Assembly: GCA_029934695.1 (NCBI GenBank) | Contig: JAOZLU010000382.1 | Span: 1 to 6,916, forward strand | Reading direction: 5' to 3' | DNA from: Desulfobacterales bacterium | GTDB lineage: Bacteria > Desulfobacterota > Desulfobacteria > Desulfobacterales > 4be13 | Length of the DNA: 6,916 nucleotides | In this document: positions 1 through 5,767 of the stretch, in pieces | Layout: each line of letters starts with the position of its first letter | Numbering within the stretch: the stretch's first letter is position 1 | Translations under genes and position numbers: made by a program | The notes under the pieces: model-generated | The model's database searches: none | Seen by the model: the letters and a program-made list of their open reading frames with translations, nothing else | Told to the model about the DNA's origin: nothing

Positions 1-3
1 CCT

Positions 4-52
4 GTAATCCTTTCTTACCCACAATCCATGTAGATGGCTAAGAAAGGATTAC
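4..52. repeat. Inverted repeat / hairpin, 14-bp perfect arms
   Basis: GTAATCCTTTCTTA at 4-17 is exactly complementary to TAAGAAAGGATTAC at 39-52, with a 21-base loop. Inside the loop CCAT (26-29) can pair with ATGG (34-37), giving a nested stem. There is no T-tract after it, so a simple intrinsic terminator for a gene left of the window is not supported. It may be a dispersed palindromic element or an mRNA-end hairpin of the preceding transcript. The pairing is certain; the role is not. Confidence 0.65.
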
Positions 53-105
53 GCCTGAACAGATTACGTTGAATCGGGGGACGTAAGAATCTCCTGATAA
101 GCAGG

Positions 106-186
106 TTTGTTGAATTGTCCGGAAATGCCAAAACGGAATATTATCCAGCTGGAATTCTGACAAAAATGTGGCCGGGCCATACGGAC
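106..186. repeat. Diverged direct repeat, copy A
   Basis: This copy shares TGAATTGTCCGG (111-122) and a block around AATATTATCCAGCTGG followed by ATTCTGACAAA (to 164) with copy B at 274-364. The two blocks have the same order in both copies, but the gap between them is about 10 bp shorter here. The copy ends near a short palindrome TGGCCGGGCCA at 169-179. It could be an old duplication, a degenerate dispersed repeat or a pair of regulatory site clusters. It lies about 230 bp before the first gene. Confidence 0.5.
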
Positions 187-273
187 AGACCCTGAAAAAA
201 ATGAAGAGAACATGAATAAGGTCTTGACAATATATTCTGTTTATGGCATTCAGTCTGAACATGCTGACCGGCG

Positions 274-364
274 GTTTTTCTGAATTGTCCGGGAACTGCT
301 GAACCTGCCACAATGGGATATTGTCCAGTTGGATTCTGGCAAATGAGTCCGTGCCATCAGGGCA
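274..364. repeat. Diverged direct repeat, copy B
   Basis: This is the second copy of the repeat at 106-186. TGAATTGTCCGG recurs at 281-292 and GATATTGTCCAGTTGG plus ATTCTGGCAAA at about 317-343. TTGTCC occurs twice within it. The copy ends with TGCC/GGCA half sites (352-355, 361-364). It sits within 50-140 bp of the ATG of the TAXI gene, a position where promoter or operator elements would be expected, but no function can be assigned from sequence alone. Confidence 0.5.
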
Positions 365-413
365 TGGTTGTTTTTTGAACCTTTAACTAACATGTATTAC
401 GGAGATACGTTTT

Positions 414-1394
414 ATGAAAAAAAGCAAACTGTTTATCTTTAATGCAATCATGATCGCAGTTGTGTCTGTTGCACTTCTGGCAGTGCCTGCCAGTGCTGCC
501 AAGAGACGCTATGTTTCTATTGCTGCCGGATGGGTCACAGGGGCCTATTTTCCCATGGCAGGCGCTATTTCAAGAATTGCATGGAAGCACCTCAAAGACA
601 AAGGCATCAAAGTGACTGCGGAATCTTCCGGTGCATCGGTTGCCAATGCAAAACTGATCGGTGCCGGGGACACGGATTTTGCGATTCTGCAAAACGACAT
701 TGCCTCTTATGCGTACAATGGCAAAGAGGGAATGTTCGCCAAGCCCATCAAGGATCTGCTGGGTGTCTGCACACTGTTTCCGGAGCATGTCCAGGTGATT
801 GCAAGAAAAGATTCTAAAATCAAATCCATCGGAGATCTGAAAGGGAAAAAAGTCGCCATCGGCCCGGTGGGATCGGGCACCATGGAAAATGCAGCCCAGA
901 TTCTTGAAGCCTGGGGGATTTCGTTTGATGACCTGGCCAAGGCGGAGCAGCTTACAGCGTCCCAGTCCGCAGATTATATAAAGGACGGACGTTTGGATGC
1001 CGCATTTTTTACCGTTGCCCTTGGAGCGGCAGTTATCATGGACACCGCGCTTATGGTTCCCACCGACATTGTGCCGGTTGAAGGCCCCAATGTCGAAAAA
1101 CTGATCAAAAAATACCCGTTTTATGCAAAACAGACGGTTCCCGGCAAAACCTACAAGAACAATGACACAGATATTCAGACGGTGTCTGTGATGGCCATGC
1201 TGGCGGCAAGCAGGACAATTGAGGCGGATATTGTTTACGCCATCATAAACGCCATGTATTCCGATCTTGCACAGTTGAAAAAAGCCCATGCGAAATTTCA
1301 GGAGATATCCATGGAGACCGGTCTGGTTGGCATGGGAATTCCTCTTCATCCCGGTGCTGAGAAATTCTTTAAGGAAAAGGGTCTATTGGAATAA
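414..1394 (+). CDS. TAXI family TRAP transporter solute-binding protein
   Basis: Periplasmic substrate-binding subunit (326 aa) of a tripartite ATP-independent transporter. It captures the ligand and delivers it to the membrane permease encoded next. The start is ATG 414 with GGAG nine bases upstream. Residues 1-28 form a Sec signal peptide (KKSK, a hydrophobic core, then ASA before residue 29). The mature part shows the TAXI fold pattern: VSIAAGWVTGAYFPMAGAIS (34-53) matches the N-terminal glycine/tyrosine-rich motif, SSGASVANAKLIGAGDTDFA (71-90) and QND (93-95) the first ligand lobe, GPVGSGTMENAAQIL (150-164) the second-lobe motif, and IPLHPGAEKFFKEKG (309-323) the family C-terminus. The length is normal for the family. 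Characterised TAXI proteins bind glutamate/glutamine or 2-oxoglutarate-like ligands; the ligand here cannot be read from sequence. The linked aminotransferase and BKACE suggest an amino acid or organic acid (inference). Confidence 0.95.
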   Translation: MKKSKLFIFNAIMIAVVSVALLAVPASAAKRRYVSIAAGWVTGAYFPMAGAISRIAWKHLKDKGIKVTAESSGASVANAKLIGAGDTDFAILQNDIASYAYNGKEGMFAKPIKDLLGVCTLFPEHVQVIARKDSKIKSIGDLKGKKVAIGPVGSGTMENAAQILEAWGISFDDLAKAEQLTASQSADYIKDGRLDAAFFTVALGAAVIMDTALMVPTDIVPVEGPNVEKLIKKYPFYAKQTVPGKTYKNNDTDIQTVSVMAMLAASRTIEADIVYAIINAMYSDLAQLKKAHAKFQEISMETGLVGMGIPLHPGAEKFFKEKGLLE

Positions 1395-1480
1395 GAGAAA
1401 CAGCTTTGTCTCAGAGTTGAATTTTGAAGTTTGAACGCAGAGTTTCGCAGAGGAGACTGACTGACAGAATTCTCCCTGTT

Positions 1481-1505
1481 TCTGTAAGACAATTTTGCAA
1501 ATTGT
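1481..1505. repeat. 25-bp direct repeat, first copy
   Basis: This stretch starts TCTGTAAGACAATTTTGC and is identical over 25 bases to 1542-1566, 61 bp downstream. This copy lacks the final CTTACAG that completes the palindrome of the second copy and has TTTTGCC instead. Only a 7-bp stem (ACAATTT/AAATTGT around TGC) can form here, followed directly by four T residues. Confidence 0.8.
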
Positions 1506-1542
1506 TTTTGCCAAACCATTCCGCAGTAAAGTTGAAACCGAT

Positions 1543-1573
1543 CTGTAAGACAATTTTGCAAATTGTCTTACAG
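1543..1573. repeat. Perfect 14-bp-arm palindrome (hairpin)
   Basis: CTGTAAGACAATTT (1543-1556), loop TGC (1557-1559), AAATTGTCTTACAG (1560-1573): the arms match without a mismatch. No T-run follows, so it is a poor intrinsic terminator. It could act as an mRNA 3'-end protector after processing, an attenuator between binding protein and permease, or be a copy of a genome-wide palindromic repeat. It ends about 50 bp before the GTG start of the permease. Confidence 0.75.
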
Positions 1574-1608
1574 GCCGGTTGATTGGATTTTAACTGTTTT
1601 TATGATTC

Positions 1609-1621
1609 AGGAGGTGCTCAG
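1609..1621 (+). promoter_or_regulatory. Shine-Dalgarno site fixing the permease start at GTG 1622
   Basis: AGGAGG at 1609-1614 is a full anti-16S match, and the seven bases TGCTCAG separate it from GTG 1622. The reading frame stays open upstream to a TTG at 1583. That codon lies next to the palindrome and has no comparable site, so GTG 1622 is the better start. Confidence 0.8.
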
Positions 1622-3727
1622 GTGCAAGAGGAGAGTATTCAGGACAGTGGTGATGGTGAGCTTGGCAGGAAAATCATGGAGGAATCTGAATCAGGTTCCA
1701 GAAAGCTGACAGGCAATGTGGCACTGTTCATAGCCTCTGTTGCAGTGGCGATGTCATGTTTTCAAATCTACACCGGCTTTGCCGGTGAACTGCCAGGATC
1801 GAAACAGTTGTCGGTCCATCTGACCTTTGCCATGGTTCTCTGTTTTGCCTATTTTCCGGGAAGCAAAAGCTGTGCAAGGGCGGAGCTTCCGATTTATGAC
1901 ATTCTTCTTGCTGTTCTGGCGGGCGGATGTGCATTTTATCTTTTTGCCAATTACGATCATGTGGTCACCTCCGTGGGAGATGCGGCAACCTATGATATCC
2001 TTGTCGGAGCCATGCTGATTGTGCTGATACTGGAAGCCACCCGCAGGAGCATCTCCCCCATTCTGCCGATCATCACCATTGTTTTTCTGTTATATGCCTA
2101 TCTCGGCCCATACATTCCGGGAGAATTGGCACACAGGGGCTTCAGAGTCAAAAGAATCATTGATCATCTCTTCATGTCCGGCGAGGGCATCTGGGGGGTT
2201 CCGCTGAGGGTGTCCGCGACCTTTGTTTTTCTTTTTGTCCTTTTCGGGGCATTTCTGGATAAAATCGGTGCCGGCGAATATCTGATCAATCTCTCCTTTG
2301 CCATGGTTGGAAAGTACAGGGGAGGACCTGCCAAGGCAGCGGTTGTGGCATCCTGTGCCATGGGCTCCATTTCCGGCTCATCCATCGCCAACACGGTGAC
2401 CACCGGCGCCATGACCATTCCCCTGATGAAAAAAGTGGGTTTCAAATCCCACACAGCAGGCGCTGTGGAAGTTGCAGCCTCCACAAACGGTCAGCTCATG
2501 CCGCCCATCATGGGTGCTGCCGCATTCATCATGGCGGAAATTATCGGCATCCCCTACATGGAGGTTGTCAAAGCCGCGTTTATCCCCGCGCTTCTTTCCT
2601 ATTTTGCCATTTTCTCCATTGTGCATCTTGAGGCGGTGAAAGAGAACATCCGGGGGCTGACTCCGGAGGAGACTCCGCCCATGGTGAAAACCTTTGTTTC
2701 AGGCATCCATTTTCTGCTTCCCCTTGTGCTTCTTGTATGGTTGCTGCTGGTTGTCCGCTGGACACCCACAACAGCGGCATCATGGTCAATTCTGGCCGGA
2801 ATTCTGGTGGCCATCGGAAACAATTACTATAAAAGTGCCTTTCTTTTTCCCGGGCTTGTCCGACAGAACACTTCAAGTGATGACCCGGCATTTGCTGAGT
2901 ACGGGAGCGATTCAGGCCGGTTCTTTTTCAAAAAAAGTCGTGAGGAGATTCTGGGCGCACTTGAGGCCGGGGCCAGGAATATGGCCGGTATAGCGGTTGC
3001 CTGTGCCTGCTGCGGAATTATCATCGGCGTGGTGACTCTGACAGGGCTGGGGCTGAAAATGGCGACTCTGATCACTGAGGCTGCCGGAGGCAATCTGTTT
3101 CTCACGCTGCTGTTCTCCGTGTTTGCATCCATCATCCTCGGCATGGGCCTTCCCACCACGGCCACATACATTATCATGGCGGCCATGACCGCACCCGCCA
3201 TTATGACCATCAGCGCGGACCTCTCCCTCGGGCTGCCGGTTGTGGCTGTGCATCTTTTTGTGTTTTATTATGGCATTGTCGCTGATGACACTCCGCCTGT
3301 GGGGTTGTGCGCTTATGCGGCCGCGGGAATTTCAGGGGCGGATCCGGTGAAAACCGGGCTGAAGAGCTTCCGGCTCGATCTTGCCGCGTTCACTCTGCCA
3401 TTCATGTTTATTTACAATACCAAGCTGCTGATGATCGGCACATCGTTTTGGGAACTGATGTATATCATACCTGTCTCGCTTGTCGGAATGTTCTGCTGGT
3501 CAGTTTTCATTCAGGGATTCTGGGTCATTAAAACTTATTGGGTGGAACGCTTTGTCTTTCTTTTTCTTGCATTCCTCCTCGTGAATCCAAGCCATTTATA
3601 TGTTATGGGAATACACATCAATCAGCATGTTGCAAACCTGTTTGCCCTGCTCACCATGTTTCTGATTTTCGTGTGGCAGCGTTCCAGAAGGGCAAAAGCG
3701 GCAGGGGACTTGCAGCCACAGACATGA
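1622..3727 (+). CDS. TRAP transporter fused permease (4TM/12TM, TAXI type)
   Basis: Inner-membrane permease (701 aa from GTG 1622) in which the small DctQ-like and large DctM-like subunits are one polypeptide, the usual arrangement for TAXI-TRAP systems. It should import the ligand delivered by the neighbouring binding protein, driven by an ion gradient. After a short acidic cytoplasmic tail (about residues 1-25) come the N-terminal membrane helices and then the DctM part. Family motifs visible are GSISGSS (248-254) followed by NTVTTGAMTIPLMKK, the TNGQLMPPIMGAAAF stretch, GMGLPTTATY (507-516) and ADDTPPVGLCAYAA (from 554). A hydrophilic segment around residues 405-445 (SSDD...KKSREE) is a loop between helices. 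The C-terminus is basic (QRSRRAKA). The length fits the family. The stop TGA 3725-3727 overlaps the start of the DUF1850 gene, pointing to translational coupling. An upstream start at TTG 1583 would add 13 residues but is less likely. Confidence 0.93.
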   Translation: MQEESIQDSGDGELGRKIMEESESGSRKLTGNVALFIASVAVAMSCFQIYTGFAGELPGSKQLSVHLTFAMVLCFAYFPGSKSCARAELPIYDILLAVLAGGCAFYLFANYDHVVTSVGDAATYDILVGAMLIVLILEATRRSISPILPIITIVFLLYAYLGPYIPGELAHRGFRVKRIIDHLFMSGEGIWGVPLRVSATFVFLFVLFGAFLDKIGAGEYLINLSFAMVGKYRGGPAKAAVVASCAMGSISGSSIANTVTTGAMTIPLMKKVGFKSHTAGAVEVAASTNGQLMPPIMGAAAFIMAEIIGIPYMEVVKAAFIPALLSYFAIFSIVHLEAVKENIRGLTPEETPPMVKTFVSGIHFLLPLVLLVWLLLVVRWTPTTAASWSILAGILVAIGNNYYKSAFLFPGLVRQNTSSDDPAFAEYGSDSGRFFFKKSREEILGALEAGARNMAGIAVACACCGIIIGVVTLTGLGLKMATLITEAAGGNLFLTLLFSVFASIILGMGLPTTATYIIMAAMTAPAIMTISADLSLGLPVVAVHLFVFYYGIVADDTPPVGLCAYAAAGISGADPVKTGLKSFRLDLAAFTLPFMFIYNTKLLMIGTSFWELMYIIPVSLVGMFCWSVFIQGFWVIKTYWVERFVFLFLAFLLVNPSHLYVMGIHINQHVANLFALLTMFLIFVWQRSRRAKAAGDLQPQT

Positions 3728-4269
3728 TGTCCGGCAAGAGAAAAATCACAGGTGTTTTTCTGTTTCTGTTTCTGTTTCTGGTTTTATTTCTGTTTCTGCA
3801 CGAAGTTACGGTGTTTGCCATACGCCTTCCTGACCGGAACAATGAGATTCATTTTCTCGAATCTGTGAAAGAGGGGGATGAGATCGTTCTGACTTATCGC
3901 CATTCCGTTGAAAAAACCCTTGTCAGAGGAATTTTCAGGGTGTCATCAGCTCCTTCACTTCAGGCAAAAGAGACATGGATGACCTCCGTTGGCACGGGGC
4001 TTCCGAATACGTTTTCTGACCGAACCCGGCAGGAGGGAAAATGGCTGATAGTGGATGAGGGGCTGTCAGAAATTGAGAATTTCCGTTTTTTCATATCCCC
4101 TGTGAATAAAACCCGGGTTTCCACCCCTTCCGGTGCCGTGGATCTGACGCGTCTCTCTGCCGGGACAATAATTTTATTAGACATAGAGAGAATGTCTCTT
4201 ATGCAGTATGGCGGATATAAAGCCGGGTTTCTCTGCCGTGAGGCCGGAGTGGCCCCGCCATATTTGTAG
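3724..4269 (+). CDS. DUF1850 domain membrane-anchored protein
   Basis: A small protein (181 aa) of the DUF1850 family, which is often encoded next to TAXI-TRAP fused permeases; its biochemical role is not established. Family features seen: LTYRHSVEKT (56-65), matching the conserved Y-x-HSV region, and MTSVGTGLP (86-94), matching the family glycine motif. A single hydrophobic segment at about 10-30, made of alternating Phe and Leu, follows the basic start MMSGKRK, so it looks like a signal anchor or uncleaved signal peptide with the rest in the periplasm (inference). ATG 3724 overlaps the permease stop as ATGA; a second ATG at 3727 is equally possible and only one residue shorter. The frame is open further upstream, but that part lies inside the permease gene and is its shadow. 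No strong ribosome site precedes it, which fits coupled translation. Confidence 0.85.
   Translation: MMSGKRKITGVFLFLFLFLVLFLFLHEVTVFAIRLPDRNNEIHFLESVKEGDEIVLTYRHSVEKTLVRGIFRVSSAPSLQAKETWMTSVGTGLPNTFSDRTRQEGKWLIVDEGLSEIENFRFFISPVNKTRVSTPSGAVDLTRLSAGTIILLDIERMSLMQYGGYKAGFLCREAGVAPPYL
3757..3798 (+). repeat. TTTCTG hexanucleotide repeat inside DUF1850 gene
   Basis: Four perfect TTTCTG units (3757-3780), one altered unit GTTTTA (3781-3786) and two more perfect units (3787-3798) lie in register with the codons. They encode FLFLFLFLVLFLFL, the core of the single membrane segment. Because the unit is six bases, gain or loss of copies would keep the frame and change only the length of the hydrophobic segment by two residues each. 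Confidence 0.9.
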
Positions 4270-4278
4270 AGAAAAAAA

Positions 4279-5619
4279 ATGAATGAACTTCCGGGCAATC
4301 TCTTTCCGCGCAAACTTGACAGGCCATTGAAGCTTGCCAGGAGCGCAGAGGGAATATGGATAGAAGATGAGGATCAGAAGCGGTACATGGACGCAAGCGG
4401 GGGGGCCATTGTGGTCAATGCCGGACACTGTCGGAAAGAAATTGCAGATGCGGTGTATCGTCAGCTGATGTCCCATGATTATATCCATCCCACAATGTTT
4501 GCCACAGCACCGGCTGAACAGCTTGCAACAAAACTTGCAGACAGGGCACCGGGAGATATCAGCCGATTCTATTTTCTGTCAGGCGGATCCGAGGCCAATG
4601 AGGCGGCCATCAAACTGGCCAGACAGATTCATATGGCAAATGGCAATGATTCCAAATTCCGTCTGGTCGCCCGCTGGAAATCCTACCATGGCCTGACTCT
4701 GGGGGCATTGTCGGCCATGGGCAGGACAGCGTTCAGAACTCCTTTCACGCCGCTTCTGAAAGATGCTCTCCATATTCCGGCGCCTTACTGTTACCGATGC
4801 CCGTTTCAACTGGAATATCCCGCATGTCACCTGCGGTGCGCATACGCACTCAATGACATTATTGAGGATGCCGGGTCTGAAACCATATCCGCCTTTCTTG
4901 CCGAAACCATTCCGGGCGCCACAATTGCCGCATCAGTTCCTCCGGATCAATATCTGAAAATCATACGGGAAATTTGCGATGCCCATAATGTGCTGCTCAT
5001 CCTCGATGAAGTAATGTGCGGCACTGGGCGGACAGGAAAATGGTTTGCCTATGAGCATTATAACGTGGTGCCGGACATTGTGACTCTGGGGAAAGGGCTT
5101 GCCGGGGGTGCCATTGCGCTTTCAGCCCTCGGTGTCAGAGAATGCCATTTCAACATCGTCAGGGAGAACTGCGGTGCATTTGTTCACGGCGGCACTTTTT
5201 CCCATCATCCTGTGGCCGCGTCCGCAGGCCTCGCCCTGGCAGATATTCTGGAACGGGAATCTCTGGTGGAGAGAGTTGCTGACAAAGGGGAACGTCTGGG
5301 CCGTCTGCTGACTGAAAAACTCCTGCCACTTGATGCTGTGGGAGATGTCCGGGGGAAGGGCTTTTTGTGGGGCATTGAGCTGGTTCAGGACAAAAAAAAC
5401 AGGAAGCCTTTTGACCGTTCGGCAAAAGTTGCGGAACGCCTCTGGGACAGGCTTTTCCAAAAAGGATTTATCATCTATGTCGCAACCGGGCTTGCCGGAA
5501 CCCATGGGGATGCCTTTGTGGTGGCACCGCCGTATATCATCAGCGATTATGAGATGGATATGCTCGCAGATGCTATGGAAAGTACTTTTATTGAATTTTT
5601 CGATGAGATTATTGGTTAA
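4279..5619 (+). CDS. Class-III (aspartate aminotransferase family) PLP aminotransferase
   Basis: Cytoplasmic aminotransferase (446 aa, full length for the class). It moves an amino group between a substrate amine and a keto acid through PLP. Visible elements: the GGSEANE phosphate-binding loop (102-108), YHG (136-138), LILDEVMCGTGRTG (240-253) with D243 expected to contact the PLP nitrogen, K272 in TLGKGLAGG as the Schiff-base lysine, and HGGTFSHHP (303-311) with T306. The active site looks intact. A four-cysteine cluster at 171, 174, 183 and 187 (CYRCPF...PACHLRC) occurs in a subgroup of class-III enzymes as I recall it. ATG 4279 lies nine bases after the DUF1850 stop; the ribosome site is weak (TAGAG then a run of eight A). 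The substrate cannot be fixed from sequence. Its position between a TRAP transporter and a BKACE suggests that it makes the beta-keto acid used by the BKACE (inference). Confidence 0.92.
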   Translation: MNELPGNLFPRKLDRPLKLARSAEGIWIEDEDQKRYMDASGGAIVVNAGHCRKEIADAVYRQLMSHDYIHPTMFATAPAEQLATKLADRAPGDISRFYFLSGGSEANEAAIKLARQIHMANGNDSKFRLVARWKSYHGLTLGALSAMGRTAFRTPFTPLLKDALHIPAPYCYRCPFQLEYPACHLRCAYALNDIIEDAGSETISAFLAETIPGATIAASVPPDQYLKIIREICDAHNVLLILDEVMCGTGRTGKWFAYEHYNVVPDIVTLGKGLAGGAIALSALGVRECHFNIVRENCGAFVHGGTFSHHPVAASAGLALADILERESLVERVADKGERLGRLLTEKLLPLDAVGDVRGKGFLWGIELVQDKKNRKPFDRSAKVAERLWDRLFQKGFIIYVATGLAGTHGDAFVVAPPYIISDYEMDMLADAMESTFIEFFDEIIG

Positions 5620-5683
5620 AAGACCTCCGAGGTTTCTCCGCCTGAAGTGTTCGCAGATGACTGTGAGAAACCTCGGAAGTCTT
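5620..5683. repeat. Long inverted repeat right after the aminotransferase stop
   Basis: AAGACCTCCGAGGTTTCTC (5620-5638) pairs with GAGAAACCTCGGAAGTCTT (5665-5683): 18 of 19 positions match, with a single C/A mismatch and a 26-base loop. It begins at the first base after the stop codon TAA. No T-run follows (CAAATATG), so termination is doubtful. It may stabilise the upstream mRNA or be a dispersed palindromic element. It separates the BKACE gene from the otherwise tightly packed upstream genes. Confidence 0.75.
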
Positions 5684-5767
5684 CAAATATGACAGCGGAC
5701 TGATGATGTGTCAGAAATGTTAAAAATTTAAAAAGCAGATCGGCAGGTCTGTGTGTCTGGAAAGAAT

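Larger units (their letters stand above)
1..413. other. Gene-free upstream region with repeats
   Basis: No credible coding sequence is present on either strand. The region holds a hairpin at 4-52 and two related, diverged repeat copies at about 106-186 and 274-364 (listed separately). The ribosome binding site of the first gene is GGAG at 401-404, nine bases before ATG 414. The promoter of the operon should lie here, but I could not find a convincing -35/-10 pair: a perfect TTGACA at 224-229 has only a poor -10 (CATTCA) at 17-bp spacing. No regulator gene is visible, so how the operon is controlled is unknown. Confidence 0.6.
1395..1621. other. Intergenic spacer with repeats between SBP and permease
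   Basis: The spacer is about 225 bp, unusually long within a transporter operon. It contains CGCAGAG twice (1436-1442, 1446-1452), a 25-bp direct repeat (1481-1505 and 1542-1566) and a perfect palindrome at 1543-1573. No open frame with a family resemblance is present. Binding-protein genes are often followed by hairpins that raise the level of their mRNA relative to the permease. This arrangement would fit, or the spacer may have been enlarged by insertion of a dispersed repeat. No clear promoter was found. Confidence 0.6.

Noticed and set aside
224..252. Sigma-70 promoter with TTGACA
   Set aside because: The -35 box is perfect, but the best -10 at 16-18 bp spacing is poor, and the site is 190 bp from the gene between the two repeat copies.
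38..313. Minus-strand open frame of 91 codons in the upstream region
   Set aside because: It runs through both repeat copies and part of the hairpin, shows no recognisable domain, and repeat-derived frames are common.
337..354. Sigma-54 type promoter TGGCA...TGC
   Set aside because: The GG to GC spacing is three bases too long for a -24/-12 promoter.
570..1349. Long minus-strand open frame of 259 codons opposite the TAXI gene
   Set aside because: It is antisense to a well-supported gene, rich in Cys/His/Arg with no family pattern, and has no ribosome site of note; it is a shadow frame.
1583..1621. Upstream TTG start for the permease
   Set aside because: It lacks a Shine-Dalgarno site and lies beside the palindrome, whereas GTG 1622 has a perfect AGGAGG at ideal spacing.
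3538..3723. N-terminal extension of the DUF1850 frame
   Set aside because: It overlaps the permease coding sequence over its full length and would put 62 non-family residues before the signal anchor.
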